Source of the DNA: Melittangium boletus DSM 14713
GTDB taxonomy: Bacteria; Myxococcota; Myxococcia; Myxococcales; Myxococcaceae
Assembly: GCF_002305855.1 (NCBI RefSeq)
Contig: NZ_CP022163.1
Span: forward strand, 2,666,292-2,730,291
Direction: 5' to 3'
Length of the DNA: 64,000 bases
Part shown: one piece after another, positions 37,881 through 48,868 of the stretch
Numbering within the stretch: position 1 is the stretch's first letter
Layout: the number at the start of each line of letters is the position of its first letter
Program-made: the position numbers and the translations under genes
The notes under the pieces: model-generated
Told to the model about the DNA's origin: nothing
The model's input: only the letters and a program-made list of their open reading frames with translations
Databases searched by the model: none

Positions 37881-40800
37881 ATGACGAAGAACGAAGCAGG
37901 AGCCCTGAGTTGGCCTTCCGCTCCGGCGGGTGAGCTGGACGAGCGGACGGTGGCGGCGGATCTGGAGTCGCTCTTCGCGCCCCCTTCGCCCACGACACCG
38001 CCGCCCGCGGTGGACACGCCGTCCCAACGCTCCCACCGCTCCTCCGGCACCTGGGACACGCCCTCCAAGTCGACGTTCAGTGACACGGGCCCCTCGCCCG
38101 GCGGGCAGAAGCTGCGCCCGGGCACGCGCCTGCAGCACTACGAGCTCATCCGCGAGCTGGGCAGCGGCGGCATGGGCACCGTCTTCCTGGCGCGCGACGT
38201 GCGGCTCGGGCGCCGCGTGGCCATCAAGTTCCTGCACACCCAGGACACGGATCTCACCCAGCGCTTCATCCTCGAGGCCCGCGCCACCGCGCGCTGCAGC
38301 CACGAGAACATCGTCATCATCTACGAAGTGGGCGAGTACGAGGACAGCCCCTTCATGGTGCTGGAGTTCCTCCAGGGCCAGCCGCTCACCAAGGTCCTGG
38401 GCAACCAGCGGCTGCCCCCCGCGCGCGCCGTCGAGCTGATGGTGCCCGTCGTCAAGGCGCTCGCGTGCGCGCACGAGCAGGGAATCGTCCACCGGGACCT
38501 CAAGCCCGAGAACATCGTGGTGACCGACACGGGCGGCATCAAGGTGCTCGACTTCGGCATCGCGAAGCTCCTCCAGGGCGCCGAGCCCTCCGAGGGCGCC
38601 GCGCCCAACGGACAGCCCCAGCTGCACGCGCCCGCGCTCGGCGGAGGAAGTGACTCGGCCAACCTCACGCGCAGCGGCGCCATCATGGGCACCATGGCGT
38701 ACATGTCCCCGGAGCAGTGGGGCATCGGCGTGCCCATCGATCACCGCACGGACATCTGGGCCGTGGGCATCATGCTCTTCCGGATGCTGTGCGGAAAGCA
38801 CCCGTTGGACCCGCTGCGCGGCCCGCAGCTGATGGTCACCGGCATGCTCGACGAGCCCATGCCGCGGCTGCTGCAGATGGCCCCGGACGTGCCGCCGGAC
38901 TTGGCGGCCGTCGTGGACCGCTGCCTGCTCAAGAACAAGGACGAGCGCTTCCCGGACGCGACCTCGCTCTTGCGTGCCCTGGAGCCCTTCCTGCCGGGGC
39001 GCTTCAGCCGCGAGCTGAAGATCGACGAGAGCCCCTACGCGGGCCTGTCCTCCTTCCAGGAAGCCGACGCGGACCGCTTCTTCGGGCGCACCAAGGAGAT
39101 CGCCGCGCTCGTCAACCGCATCCACGACCGGCCGCTGCTGGCCGTCGTGGGCCCCTCCGGCACGGGCAAGTCCTCCTTCGTGCGCGCGGGCCTCGTGCCC
39201 GTGCTCAAGCGCTCGGGCACCGCCTGGGAAGCCCTCGTCATCCGCCCCGGCCGCAGTCCGCTGTCCGCCATGGCGAGCTGCCTGGCGCCGCTCATGTCCT
39301 CCTCCACCACCGTGGAAGAGGACATCGAGGAGCAGCAGCGGCTCGTGCAGCGGCTGTACGCCGAGCCCGGCTACGTGGGCAGCGTGCTGCGCAGCCGCGC
39401 CCGGCACCAGCGCCGGAAGATCCTCGTCTTCATCGACCAGTTCGAGGAGCTCTACACGCTGGTGCCCGACGCGCGCGAGCGCCAGGCCTTCACCGCGTGC
39501 CTGTCCGGCATCGCCGACGACGCCACGTCGCCCATCCGCGTCATCCTCTCCATCCGCTCGGACTTCCTGGACCGCGTGCCCGAGGACGAGCGCTTCATGT
39601 CGGAGCTGTCCCAGGGGCTCTTCTTCCTCACCTCGCCCCACCGCGACGGCCTGCGCGACGCGCTCGTGCAGCCCGCGGAGATGGCCGGCTACCAGTTCGA
39701 GACGCCCTCGCTGGTGGACAACATGCTGGAGCACCTGGAATCCACCCAGGGCGCGCTCCCGCTCCTGCAGTTCGCCGCCACCCAGCTCTGGGAGTCGCGC
39801 GACAAGAGGACCAAGCAGCTCACCGTCAACGCCTACAAGTCCATGGGCGGCATCGCCGGGGCGCTCGCGAGCCATGCGGACAGCGTGCTCGCGGGCATGA
39901 CGACCCAGGAGCGCACGCTGGTGCGGGCGCTCTGCCTGCGGCTCATCACGCCGGATCGCACGCGCGCCATCGTGTCCGCGGACGAGCTGCGCGAGCTGAC
40001 CCAGGACACGGCGGAGATGCAGCGGCTCATCGATCACCTGGTCCAGGCGCGTCTGCTCGTCGTCCAGACGGGAGGAGGCGCGACGGGGGCCACGGTGGAA
40101 ATCGTCCACGAGTCGCTCATCCACAGCTGGCCCACGCTCCGGCGCTGGCTCGACGAGGGCCAGGAGGACGCGGCGTTCCTCGAGCAGCTGCGCAACGCGG
40201 CGAGGCAGTGGCAGGGCAAGAACTTCGACAGCAACCTCCTGTGGCGCGGAGAGCTGGTGGACGAGGCCCAGCGCTTCCAGCGCCGCTTCCGGGGCGAGCT
40301 GCCCAAGGTGCAGAGCGACTTCCTGGAGGCGGTGTCCTCGCAGGCGAAGAAGGGGCGGCGGCTCAAGCGCGCGTTGCTCATCGGCAGCACGTCGTTCCTG
40401 GTGCTGCTGGTCATCGCCGCGGCGGTGGCGCTGGTCGTCATCCGCAGCGCCCAGCAAGAGGCGGAGCTCCAGGCGGCGGTGGCCCAGGCGGCCGAGGCCC
40501 AGGCCCGCAGCGCGGAGCGGGTGTCGCGCGACGCGGAGACGGAAGCCCGGCAACGGCTGGCCGAGGTGCAGGCCAAGGAGCTGGAGCGGCAGAAGGCCCA
40601 GAAGGCGGCGGAGGAGGCCAACGCGCAGGTGGCGCTCTCCAACGCGGAGCTGCTCGCCAAGAACGACCAGTTGCTGGCGGCCCTGGATCGCGCGCAACAA
40701 GCCCAGACGCGCGCGCGCACCGCCAAGAAACGCGCCGAGTCGAGCGCCATGTCCGCGCGGGAAGCCAAGGAAGAGGCCATCCGCGCGGCGCAGGAACTCG

Positions 40801-40883
40801 CGACGTTGCTGCAGCGTGAGAAGGAGCGCGTGCAGCGTCTGCAATCCCAGCTGGGCAGTCCTGTCATCGAGGTCCTGAAGTGA
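37881..40883 (+). CDS. Ser/Thr protein kinase fused to nSTAND1 NTPase and coiled coil
   Basis: Multidomain signalling protein of 1000 residues. A disordered N-terminus (1-85) precedes a complete Hanks-type kinase (about 87-370): VAIK Lys116, HRDLKPEN 204-211 and DFG 224-226. Next comes the junction [19 protein letters not shown], the hallmark start of nSTAND1 NTPases, with Walker [10 protein letters not shown] (424-432) and Walker B-like [12 protein letters not shown]. The NTPase and helical region ends near 810. One membrane helix (about 830-853) is followed by an Ala/Glu-rich coiled coil to the end. The layout suggests ATP-dependent oligomerisation tied to phosphorylation at the inner membrane. 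It is the first gene of an operon; its stop overlaps the next start as GTGA. Confidence 0.92.
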   Translation: MTKNEAGALSWPSAPAGELDERTVAADLESLFAPPSPTTPPPAVDTPSQRSHRSSGTWDTPSKSTFSDTGPSPGGQKLRPGTRLQHYELIRELGSGGMGTVFLARDVRLGRRVAIKFLHTQDTDLTQRFILEARATARCSHENIVIIYEVGEYEDSPFMVLEFLQGQPLTKVLGNQRLPPARAVELMVPVVKALACAHEQGIVHRDLKPENIVVTDTGGIKVLDFGIAKLLQGAEPSEGAAPNGQPQLHAPALGGGSDSANLTRSGAIMGTMAYMSPEQWGIGVPIDHRTDIWAVGIMLFRMLCGKHPLDPLRGPQLMVTGMLDEPMPRLLQMAPDVPPDLAAVVDRCLLKNKDERFPDATSLLRALEPFLPGRFSRELKIDESPYAGLSSFQEADADRFFGRTKEIAALVNRIHDRPLLAVVGPSGTGKSSFVRAGLVPVLKRSGTAWEALVIRPGRSPLSAMASCLAPLMSSSTTVEEDIEEQQRLVQRLYAEPGYVGSVLRSRARHQRRKILVFIDQFEELYTLVPDARERQAFTACLSGIADDATSPIRVILSIRSDFLDRVPEDERFMSELSQGLFFLTSPHRDGLRDALVQPAEMAGYQFETPSLVDNMLEHLESTQGALPLLQFAATQLWESRDKRTKQLTVNAYKSMGGIAGALASHADSVLAGMTTQERTLVRALCLRLITPDRTRAIVSADELRELTQDTAEMQRLIDHLVQARLLVVQTGGGATGATVEIVHESLIHSWPTLRRWLDEGQEDAAFLEQLRNAARQWQGKNFDSNLLWRGELVDEAQRFQRRFRGELPKVQSDFLEAVSSQAKKGRRLKRALLIGSTSFLVLLVIAAAVALVVIRSAQQEAELQAAVAQAAEAQARSAERVSRDAETEARQRLAEVQAKELERQKAQKAAEEANAQVALSNAELLAKNDQLLAALDRAQQAQTRARTAKKRAESSAMSAREAKEEAIRAAQELATLLQREKERVQRLQSQLGSPVIEVLK

Positions 40884-41914
40884 GAAGAGCCGTGAGTGGA
40901 GCGAACAAGGGGACCCGGGCCGTCGTGGCCGTATCGGTGACGCTGCTGGCGCTGGGAGCGGCGCCCGCGCGAGCCCAGCCGTCTTCGGACGGGAAACCGG
41001 AACGCGCGTGGGCGCGGGGCGTCCCGAAGCAGAACCAGGAACAGGCGCTGGAGCTGTTCCGGGTGGGCAACGCGCTGCTGAAGGAGTCCATCTTCGTGCA
41101 GGCCAGCGAGAAGTACCGCCAGGCGCTGGCGCTGTGGGACCATCCCGCCATCCACTACAACCTCGCCCTGGCGCTGATGAACCTCGACCAGCCCATCGAG
41201 GTCCACGAGCACCTGGTGGCCGCCCTGCGCTTCGGCGCGGAGCCCCTGGAAGCGGAGAAGTTCGAGTACGCGCGCAACTACAAGACCCTCATCGAGAATC
41301 AACTCGCCCGGGTGGAGGTCGCCTGCGACACGCCGGGCGCCGTGGTGACGCTGGACAACAAGACCCTGTTCACCGCTCCCGGGCGCTACTCGGGGCTGGT
41401 GCGCCCCGGCGCGCACAGCATCTCCGCGACCCTCGCGGGCTACCTGCCCAGCGATGAGAACCGCACCCTGCTGCCCGGCGAGACGGCGAACCTCGACCTG
41501 AAGTTGTTCACCGCGGGTGACCTCACCCGCTACCGGCGCCGGTGGTCCGCGGCCATGCCCTGGCTGGTGATGGGCGCGGGGGCGGCCGTGGCGGGAGGCG
41601 GCGCGCTGCTCCACGTGCAGTCGCGCGACAAGTTCGCCGCCTTCGACGCGGGCATCCAGGAATGCGGCGGCTGCGTGCCCTCGAGTCCCCTCGCCTCCCA
41701 GCTCAATCAGGGAAACCTGATGCAGCGCGCCGCCATCGGGGGCTATGCGCTGGGCGGGGCGGCCCTCGTCACCGGCGCGATCCTCGCCTACCTCAATCAA
41801 CCCGAGTCCTACCGCATCGACCCCACCCAACTGACCCAGACCCCGGAGCGGGTGAGCATCCTCCCCGTCCTAGGCGGCGGCTCGGGGGGTGTCCAGGCCT
41901 TGCTGCGCTTCTAA
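40880..41914 (+). CDS. TPR/PEGA-domain envelope protein
   Basis: Protein of 344 residues with a signal peptide (TLLALGAAPARAQ). A TPR-like helical region follows (ALELFRVGNALLKES, YRQALALWDHPAIHYNLALALM, about 55-125). Residues about 140-200 read like a PEGA domain (ARVEVACDTPGAVVTLDNKTLF), a small beta module of surface proteins. Two C-terminal membrane-like stretches are seen. Such proteins are often encoded beside myxobacterial Ser/Thr kinases. The GTG start at 40880 is fixed by the 4-nt overlap with the kinase, so it is likely the kinase's periplasmic partner. Confidence 0.82.
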   Translation: MRRAVSGANKGTRAVVAVSVTLLALGAAPARAQPSSDGKPERAWARGVPKQNQEQALELFRVGNALLKESIFVQASEKYRQALALWDHPAIHYNLALALMNLDQPIEVHEHLVAALRFGAEPLEAEKFEYARNYKTLIENQLARVEVACDTPGAVVTLDNKTLFTAPGRYSGLVRPGAHSISATLAGYLPSDENRTLLPGETANLDLKLFTAGDLTRYRRRWSAAMPWLVMGAGAAVAGGGALLHVQSRDKFAAFDAGIQECGGCVPSSPLASQLNQGNLMQRAAIGGYALGGAALVTGAILAYLNQPESYRIDPTQLTQTPERVSILPVLGGGSGGVQALLRF

Positions 41915-41924
41915 AAGGTGACGT

Positions 41925-44900
41925 GTGAGACGACCTTCCTCCTTCCCGTGGGCGCTGCTGAGCCTGAGCCTCCTGCTCACCGCGTGCTTCGAGCCCGAGA
42001 GCGTCATCTGTCCCTCCGGCATGGCCTGTCCGGCGGGGCAGCAATGCGCCGCCCGCCAGGACGTGTGCATCAAGACGGACTGCGGTGACGGCATCATCCA
42101 ACTGGGCGAGGCGTGTGACGACGGCAACATCGTCGACGGCGACGGCTGTAGCCGGGAGTGCCTGTCCCAGGAGGTGTGCGGCAACGGCATCGTCGACGTC
42201 TCCAAGGGCGAGAAGTGCGACGACGGCAACACGAACAACGGGGACAAGTGCAGCGCCGACTGTCTGTCCAACGAGGCGTGTGGCAACGGCATCGTCGACC
42301 GTGCCGTGGGCGAGAAGTGCGACGACGGCAACAACGACAACGGCGATGGCTGCAGCGCCGACTGCTTGTCCACCGAGGTGTGTGGCAACGGCTACCTGGA
42401 CACCGCCCGGGGCGAGAAGTGCGATGACGGCAACACGGACAGCGGCGATGGCTGCGGCTCCGACTGCCGCTCGCTCGAGATCTGCGGCGACGGCGTGATC
42501 GACAAGGGCCGGGGCGAGGCGTGCGACGACGGCAACACCACGGACGGAGACGGCTGCAGCGCCAACTGCAAGTCCAACGAGACGTGCGGCAACGGCATCG
42601 TGGACTCGCCCAAGGAAGTCTGCGACGACGGCAACGTCATCGACGGCGATGGCTGCAGCGCGGACTGCAAGTCGGGCGAGGGCTGCGGCAACGGCGTGCG
42701 CGACCCCGACGAGGAGTGCGACGACGGCAACAAGCTCGACAACGACAACTGCCTGTCCACCTGCAAGCTCGCCATCTGCGGCGACGGCAAGGTGGACAAG
42801 CAGGAGCCGCGCGTGGAGGACTGCGACGGCCAGGGCGAAACCCTCAACTGCAACATCAACTGCACCTGGCGCACGTGCGGCGACAGGATCGTGAACACCA
42901 CGGCCGGCGAGCAGTGCGATCCCGGCACGGGCACGGACACCCCCGAGTGCAACAGCAACTGCACCAGCGCGCGCTGCGGTGACCGGCACGTCAACCTGGC
43001 CGCGGGCGAGACGTGCGACACGGGCGGAACGAGCGCCACGTGCGACGCGGACTGCACCGCCCCCGTGTGCGGCGACGGCTTCGTCAACACCCCCGCGGGC
43101 GAGGAATGTGACGCCCGGGGCCTGTCGCGCCTGTGCACCACGGACTGCAAGGTCTCCTTCTGCGGCGACGGCTTCCACAACTACCTGGCGGACGAGGAGT
43201 GCGACGACGGCAACCTCGACGAGGACGACGACTGCCTGCCCACGTGCCGCACCAACCGCTGCGGCGACGGCAAGGTGAACGTCAACGGCACCCGCCCCGA
43301 GGCCTGTGACGACGGCAACGCCACCACCGAGACGTCCTGCCCCTATGGCACCCAGAGCTGCCAGACCTGCAACGCCAACTGCACGGCCGTGCTGAACCTG
43401 ACGGGCCACTACTGCGGCGACAACCTCACGAGCGATGGCGAGGCGTGCGACGACGGCAACACCACCACCGAGACCCAGTGCGAGTACGGCACGCGCACCT
43501 GCCGCCTGTGTGACGCGTCCTGCTCGGCGCCGCTCAACCTCACGGGCCCCTTCTGCGGCGACAACGTCGTGAGCAACGGCGAGACGTGCGACGACGGCAA
43601 CACCACCACCGAGACCTCCTGTGCCTATGGCAACCCCACCTGCACCCTGTGCAAGGCGGACTGCTCGGCGCCGCTCGAGCTCACGGGCCGCTACTGCGGC
43701 GACAACCTCACGACCGACGGTGAGGCCTGCGACGACGGCAACACCACCAATGAGACCCGGTGCGAGTACGGCACGCCCACCTGCACCACCTGCAACGCCA
43801 ACTGCACCCAGAAGCTCAACCTCGCGGGCGCCTACTGCGGCGACAGCGTCGTGAGCGATGGCGAGGCGTGCGACGACGGCAACACCACCACCGAGACGTC
43901 CTGCCCCTATGGCACGCCCAACTGCGTGCGCTGCAACGCCAACTGCACGGAGCAGTTGAACCTCACCGGTCCCGTCTGTGGCGACAACCTCCAGAACGGC
44001 ACCGAGGCGTGTGACGACGGCAACACCACCACCGAGACGTCCTGCGCCTACGGAACCCCCGCCTGTTTCGGCTGCAACGCGAGCTGCTCCCAGGTCATCA
44101 ACCTCACGGGCCCCTTCTGCGGCGACAACGTCGTGAGCAACGGCGAGGCGTGCGACGACGGCAACAACGCCAACGAGACCGAGTGCGCCTACGGCAGGGG
44201 GACTTGCACCACCTGCAACTCCGACTGCACGGCCCCGCTCAGCCTCACGGGCCCCGTCTGTGGCGACGGCGTGCGCAACGGCCCCGAGGTGTGCGACGAC
44301 GGCAACACCGTCAGCGAGGCGTCCTGCCCCTATGGCGACCCCACCTGCGTCACCTGCAACGCCACCTGCACGGGCCAGCTCAACCTCACGGGCCCCTTCT
44401 GCGGCGACAACGTCGTGAGCGATGGCGAGGTCTGCGACGATGGCAACACCTCCACCGAGACGTCCTGCCCCTACGGCAGCCCCACCTGCACCCGGTGCAA
44501 CTCCACGTGCGAGCAGGCGCTCAGCCTCACGGGCGCCTTCTGCGGCGACGGGCTCATCACCCACACCGAGGTGTGTGATGACCGCAACAGCAATGCTTGT
44601 GGCTCCTGCAACAGCACGTGCACGACCGTGCAGAACGCCAAGGCCACGGGCGGCATCACCATCGTCTCCACCTCCTACGGCGGAGACTTCAAGGATGGGA
44701 ACACCTTCACCATCAACGACGGCCTCAACCCCCCCGTGACGTTCGAGTTCGACCGCAACGGCGCGTCCAACCCCGCTCGCGTGCCCGTCTCCATCGAGAC
44801 CTTTCACCTCGCGAACGACATCGCCGCGGCCATCCAGACGGCCATCCAGAGCGTGTCGGGCACCAGCCTGAACATCACCGCGACCCGCTCCGCGAACGTC

Positions 44901-45104
44901 CTCAACCTCGTCCATCTGATGCCCGGCGCCTTCGGCAACCAGCCCATCATCAAGACGCCCACGAACGACTCGAACACCAACCGCAACTTCAACGTGAGCA
45001 ACATGAGCGGCGGCAGCGGCTTCGACTGCCAGGCGGGCGTTGGCTGCAAGAGCGGAGACGATTGCGCACCCGGACTCACCTGCGTGGACAACGTCTGCGA
45101 ATAG
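41925..45104 (+). CDS. Giant DUF4215-repeat cysteine-rich lipoprotein
   Basis: Lipoprotein of 1059 residues, lipobox LTAC. Residues about 53-445 hold twelve short repeats of about 33 residues ([18 protein letters not shown] type). Residues about 446-872 hold nine long repeats of about 47 residues ([21 protein letters not shown], then CxYGTxxCxxCNxxC and LNLTGP). Both are the DUF4215 (Myxo-disulfide) family. The C-terminal ~170 residues form a beta-rich domain with a final Cys-rich end. The many Asp residues beside CDDGN suggest Ca2+ binding. It is 10 nt after the TPR/PEGA gene and starts with GTG. It is probably displayed on the outer surface as a long disulfide-braced rod. Confidence 0.88.
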   Translation: MRRPSSFPWALLSLSLLLTACFEPESVICPSGMACPAGQQCAARQDVCIKTDCGDGIIQLGEACDDGNIVDGDGCSRECLSQEVCGNGIVDVSKGEKCDDGNTNNGDKCSADCLSNEACGNGIVDRAVGEKCDDGNNDNGDGCSADCLSTEVCGNGYLDTARGEKCDDGNTDSGDGCGSDCRSLEICGDGVIDKGRGEACDDGNTTDGDGCSANCKSNETCGNGIVDSPKEVCDDGNVIDGDGCSADCKSGEGCGNGVRDPDEECDDGNKLDNDNCLSTCKLAICGDGKVDKQEPRVEDCDGQGETLNCNINCTWRTCGDRIVNTTAGEQCDPGTGTDTPECNSNCTSARCGDRHVNLAAGETCDTGGTSATCDADCTAPVCGDGFVNTPAGEECDARGLSRLCTTDCKVSFCGDGFHNYLADEECDDGNLDEDDDCLPTCRTNRCGDGKVNVNGTRPEACDDGNATTETSCPYGTQSCQTCNANCTAVLNLTGHYCGDNLTSDGEACDDGNTTTETQCEYGTRTCRLCDASCSAPLNLTGPFCGDNVVSNGETCDDGNTTTETSCAYGNPTCTLCKADCSAPLELTGRYCGDNLTTDGEACDDGNTTNETRCEYGTPTCTTCNANCTQKLNLAGAYCGDSVVSDGEACDDGNTTTETSCPYGTPNCVRCNANCTEQLNLTGPVCGDNLQNGTEACDDGNTTTETSCAYGTPACFGCNASCSQVINLTGPFCGDNVVSNGEACDDGNNANETECAYGRGTCTTCNSDCTAPLSLTGPVCGDGVRNGPEVCDDGNTVSEASCPYGDPTCVTCNATCTGQLNLTGPFCGDNVVSDGEVCDDGNTSTETSCPYGSPTCTRCNSTCEQALSLTGAFCGDGLITHTEVCDDRNSNACGSCNSTCTTVQNAKATGGITIVSTSYGGDFKDGNTFTINDGLNPPVTFEFDRNGASNPARVPVSIETFHLANDIAAAIQTAIQSVSGTSLNITATRSANVLNLVHLMPGAFGNQPIIKTPTNDSNTNRNFNVSNMSGGSGFDCQAGVGCKSGDDCAPGLTCVDNVCE
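42081..43259 (+). repeat. Twelve short DUF4215-type tandem repeats (about 33 codons)
   Basis: In-frame coding repeats, each starting at a TGC-GGC codon pair and carrying a GACGACGGCAAC core. The first seven are regular; the last five are degenerate and lack parts of the CDDGN motif. Confidence 0.8.
43260..44540 (+). repeat. Nine long DUF4215-type tandem repeats (about 47 codons)
   Basis: Nine in-frame units of about 141 bp with strong nucleotide identity, for example the shared block TGCGGCGACAACGTCGTGAG. The copies are closer to each other than the short repeats are, which suggests recent unit duplication. Confidence 0.8.
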
Positions 45105-45275
45105 CCGGAGCGCTCCACCGTCAGGAGGCGGAGCGGGGGTGGACATCCCCTTCCCCGCTCGCCTCCTTTCCGGACTGAATCATTTGACTTTCCAACCGAT
45201 GCGAAGAATGGATGCGATGCGCTGGCGCTCCGGCGGCACGCCCCTCATCTTCTTCCCTTCTCACGGGTCCCATTC

Positions 45276-45980
<705 letters not shown>

Positions 45981-45983
45981 GCC

Positions 45984-46418
45984 ATGGCGGGCGGAGCCCA
46001 GGACAACGACGAGGAGATCTCCGGCATCAACGTCACCCCGCTGGTGGACGTGGTGCTCGTGCTGCTCATCATCTTCATGGTGACGGCCAACTTCATCGTC
46101 CGCGAGACGGTGGAGGTGGACCTGCCCCGGGCCGCCAACGGCGGAGAAACCGTCCAGGGGCTCGTCAACGTGGTGCTCGACAAGCAGGGCAAGCTCTTCT
46201 TCGACGGCGCGGAGGTGGGCGAGGACGAGCTGCGCCGCCGCGTGGCCGAGGCCCTGGTGAAGGACAAGGAGACGCGCGCCATCATCAGCGCGGATCAAAC
46301 CATTCCGTACGGCCGGGTGATGCGGCTCATCGACGTGGTGAAGGGCCAGGGCATCGCCAAGTTCGCGCTCAACATCGAAAAGGACGTGGCCCCCACCGCC
46401 GCCCCCGCGGGGCCGTGA
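45984..46418 (+). CDS. exbD: ExbD/TolR-family biopolymer transport protein
   Basis: Protein of 144 residues with the family N-terminus: ISGINVTPLVDVVLVLLIIFMV, in which the membrane Asp (VD) carries protons. The C-terminal periplasmic domain has the usual ISADQTIPYGRVMRLIDVVKG pattern. It partners the ExbB subunit encoded 3 nt upstream. Confidence 0.93.
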   Translation: MAGGAQDNDEEISGINVTPLVDVVLVLLIIFMVTANFIVRETVEVDLPRAANGGETVQGLVNVVLDKQGKLFFDGAEVGEDELRRRVAEALVKDKETRAIISADQTIPYGRVMRLIDVVKGQGIAKFALNIEKDVAPTAAPAGP

Positions 46419-46434
46419 GGAGGGACGCGAGGAC

Positions 46435-47232
46435 ATGAGCCAGGCCGCCCTCTCCGCTCCGCCGCTGCCCTCCCGCCGCTCGTCCCGGACGCCGCTGTTC
46501 GTGCTCGCGTCGCTCGGCGTGCATGGCGCGGGCTTCTTCATGCTCTCGCGGCTGGAGGACCGTCCCCGTCCCGAGGTCAACCGCCCCGTGGAGCTGGTGA
46601 TGGTGGAGGTCCAGAAGCCGCCGCCTCCGCCCCCGCCGCCTCCTCCGGAAGAGCCCAAGCCCCCGCCGCCTCCGCCGCCCAAGGCCCCCAAGCCGCCTCC
46701 GGTGAAGGTCGCCCGGGCCGAGAAGCCGCCCCCGCCTCCGCCGCCGGACGCGCCGCCTCCGCCTCCCAATGACACGCCGCCGCCCGAGCCCCCCAGCAAG
46801 CCGGTGCCGCTCGTGGTGGGCCTGTCCATGTCCTCCACCACGAGCGCGGGCGCCTTCGCCGCCCCCGTGGGCAACACCGTCTATGGCAAGACGGGGGACA
46901 AGGCGGTGGATCCCAAGGACGTGAAGGCCTACTCGGCGCCCAAGTACGTGCCGGTGTACCAGGTGGACACCGAGCCCTCCGTGGCCTCGGAGGTGAAAAT
47001 CCCCTACCCCGACGAGGCCCGCCGCGCCGGCGTCGAGGGCACCGTCACCATGTCCATCACCATCGACACCGAGGGCCGCGTGGTGAAGGTCGTCGTCGTC
47101 AAGGGGCTGGGCTACGGGCTGGACGAAGCGGCGCGCGGCGCGCTCCTGCGCTTCCGCTTCAAGCCCGCCGTCAAGAACGGCGAGGCCGTGTCCACGGAGA
47201 TGAAGTACTCCTACACCTTCGTTCTCGACTGA
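46435..47232 (+). CDS. tonB: TonB-like energy transducer, proline-rich
   Basis: Protein of 265 residues. One N-terminal membrane helix (LFVLASLGVHGAGFF) is followed by a very Pro-rich spacer (about 60-120, runs of seven to ten Pro with Glu/Lys) that can span the periplasm. The TonB C-terminal domain (about 180-265) has IPYPDEARRAGVEGTV and YGLDEAARGALLRFRFKPA. It passes energy from the ExbBD motor to outer-membrane receptors; the SusC-type receptor at 29120 is a possible client. Genes exbB, exbD and tonB form one operon. Confidence 0.92.
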   Translation: MSQAALSAPPLPSRRSSRTPLFVLASLGVHGAGFFMLSRLEDRPRPEVNRPVELVMVEVQKPPPPPPPPPPEEPKPPPPPPPKAPKPPPVKVARAEKPPPPPPPDAPPPPPNDTPPPEPPSKPVPLVVGLSMSSTTSAGAFAAPVGNTVYGKTGDKAVDPKDVKAYSAPKYVPVYQVDTEPSVASEVKIPYPDEARRAGVEGTVTMSITIDTEGRVVKVVVVKGLGYGLDEAARGALLRFRFKPAVKNGEAVSTEMKYSYTFVLD

Positions 47233-47241
47233 GGCGGCCGC

Positions 47242-47664
47242 TCAGGCCACCTTGGGCTTCTCGCCGGGCGCCAGGTGCACGTTGATGCTCTTGGAGCCCG
47301 ACACCGACAGGTACGTCTCCACGTTGCCCTTGCCCCCGGGCTCGAAGACGATGACCTGCGCGTGCGAGCCGAACTTCGCGTCGATGGACAGCTTGCCGCC
47401 CTTGATGGTGTACGAGGCCACGGAGGCGCGCGAGCCGTTGAGGTTGATCTCCGCCTTGCCATCCTCGAGCAGCTTGAGCGAGAGCGTGAAGTCGCCCTTG
47501 TAGAAGATGGTGTCGATCTTCCCCTTGAAGGCGGCCTGGTTCGGGCCCAGGTCGATGAACTCGCCGCCGCCCACGTTCAGGTAGGGCAGGAGCACCTGCG
47601 CCCAGATGTTCAGCGGCGAGCCCGCGGCGGTGCCGCGCCCGATGAAGTTACGAAAGTCGACCAT
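47242..47664 (-). CDS. Conserved-looking small protein of unknown function
   Basis: Protein of 140 residues, mostly beta-strands, without signal peptide or membrane helix. Segments such as GSRASVASYTIKGGKLSID and VIVFEPGGKGNVETYLSV suggest a small beta-barrel or sandwich. I do not recognise the family. The start at 47664 has an AGGGAG box. It converges on tonB with a 9-nt gap, and its upstream neighbour on the same strand is the mnhEFG module at 47746, 81 bp away. Confidence 0.7.
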   Translation of the reverse strand: MVDFRNFIGRGTAAGSPLNIWAQVLLPYLNVGGGEFIDLGPNQAAFKGKIDTIFYKGDFTLSLKLLEDGKAEINLNGSRASVASYTIKGGKLSIDAKFGSHAQVIVFEPGGKGNVETYLSVSGSKSINVHLAPGEKPKVA

Positions 47665-47745
47665 GCTGCTCCCTGCGGGATGAGGAGGTTGAACGCCCAC
47701 ATGCTATCCCGCCCTCGTGCCGCCGTCCGCTGTCTCCAGGGGCGC

Positions 47746-48036
47746 TCAACGGCGCCGGGCGGCGAGCAACGCACTGCGTCCCACGAGCTGTCCCAGGTAG
47801 CCGAGACACACCAGGAAGAGCCCCCAGACGAAGAGCAGCTTGAGCAGGGTGAAGACGGAGTGGGCGCGCAGGAGCAGCCCCGCCATCAAGCAACCCGTCC
47901 CCAGGGACGCCGCCTTGAGCACGCCCTGCAAGCGGCTGAGCACGTCGGGGAAGCGCACGAGCCCCACCGCGCCCACGGCGAGGAAGAACGCACCGAGCAC
48001 CACCAGCACGGCGGACAGCGGCAGCAGGGGATTCAT
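47746..48036 (-). CDS. mnhG: Na+/H+ antiporter subunit MnhG/MrpG
   Basis: Small membrane protein of 96 residues with three helices; the motif VGLVRFPDVLSRLQGVLKAASLG is the conserved MnhG/PhaG core (family usual RFPDxYxRxHAxxK). It overlaps the MnhF gene by ATGA. Part of the multisubunit cation/proton antiporter together with E and F. Confidence 0.9.
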   Translation of the reverse strand: MNPLLPLSAVLVVLGAFFLAVGAVGLVRFPDVLSRLQGVLKAASLGTGCLMAGLLLRAHSVFTLLKLLFVWGLFLVCLGYLGQLVGRSALLAARRR

Positions 48037-48326
48037 GGCGCGCGCTTCTCCAGGGTCTCCGCATTGCGCTTGTCCGCGGCCTGGGCTCGCAGCGCCGAGG
48101 TGGAGACGCATACCGCCCCCAGGACCGCGAGCCCGAGCGCCACGTCATCCAACACCGGCAGCTTCCACGCCTCCGCCACCAGGAGCAGCAGGGACAGGCA
48201 CAGCGCGCCCGAGAGGCTGGCGGCCAGCATGCGATCGGCCGCGTTGACCGCGTTGCCCCACAGCACCAGGACTCCGAGAAGCGTGACGAGCAGCAGCAGC
48301 GTGATGCCCGCGTAGAAGACGTTCAT
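48033..48326 (-). CDS. mnhF: Na+/H+ antiporter subunit MnhF/MrpF
   Basis: Small membrane protein of 97 residues with three helices; GNAVNAADRMLAASLSG matches the family (usual G.....DRxVAxD). It is coupled by 4-nt overlaps to mnhE upstream and mnhG downstream. The acidic residue after the second helix (LPVLDDVALGLAVLGAV) is conserved in the family. Confidence 0.9.
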   Translation of the reverse strand: MNVFYAGITLLLLVTLLGVLVLWGNAVNAADRMLAASLSGALCLSLLLLVAEAWKLPVLDDVALGLAVLGAVCVSTSALRAQAADKRNAETLEKRAP

Positions 48327-48868
48327 GGCAATCCTCGAGGAGGAGGGGCGAGCCCGAAGACGAGCGCCACCCGTCGCTCCAGATCGCGCAGCCGCTCGAG
48401 CGCCGCGGCGGCGGCCTCGGGGCGCGTATCCAACAAGTGCAGGGTGAGGCCATCGCCTCCCCCGGGAAGTTCCACCGCGTGCAGCCCCGGCATGACGCCC
48501 ACCACGCCGTTGAGCAGTCGGCGCGCGGGCCCTCGGGGCAGGCGGCAGCGCGTCTCCACGAGTCCCGGAGTCAGCGTCAACCGCGAGCCCAGCGCCCGGC
48601 GAGCCACATCCACTCCCCCGAGCACGAGCCGTCCCGCGCAGAACCACAACAGGCCCACCAGCCGCAGGGGATGGGCGCGGAGGGAATCAGCGGACTCGAA
48701 CACGACGCTGCCCCAGAGCGTCAGGGGCAGGGCCAACACGCCCAGGGCGAGCCCCGCGGGGCGCCCCTCGACGAGCGCGGTCCATAACAAGAACAGGAGG
48801 CCCAGCCGCAGACCCAGCGAGACCCAACGGCCGGTCAGCCACGGACTTCCCGCGCGAGCGTTCGGCAT
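48323..48868 (-). CDS. mnhE: Na+/H+ antiporter subunit MnhE/MrpE
   Basis: Membrane protein of 181 residues with two to three helices and a C-terminal cytoplasmic domain, as in MnhE/PhaE. The pattern GGVDVARRAL and LLNGVVGVMPG is the family core. The start at 48868 has a G-rich leader. It is the first gene of mnhEFG; no A, B, C or D subunit genes lie in the window, and the region upstream (48869-49121) is intergenic to a divergent lipoprotein gene. Confidence 0.85.
   Translation of the reverse strand: MPNARAGSPWLTGRWVSLGLRLGLLFLLWTALVEGRPAGLALGVLALPLTLWGSVVFESADSLRAHPLRLVGLLWFCAGRLVLGGVDVARRALGSRLTLTPGLVETRCRLPRGPARRLLNGVVGVMPGLHAVELPGGGDGLTLHLLDTRPEAAAAALERLRDLERRVALVFGLAPPPRGLP

Noticed and set aside
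37734..40844. A 1036-codon minus-strand frame opposite the kinase gene
   Set aside because: No recognisable domain; the plus-strand kinase and NTPase motifs are complete.
42081..44540. Regular repeats that could suggest a CRISPR array
   Set aside because: Repeats are in-frame coding units of 33 or 47 codons without unique spacers of constant size.
41793..45146. A 1117-codon open frame on the minus strand opposite the DUF4215 gene
   Set aside because: Its Val/Ala-rich repeats simply mirror the plus-strand codon repeats; the plus strand has a lipobox and DUF4215 motifs.
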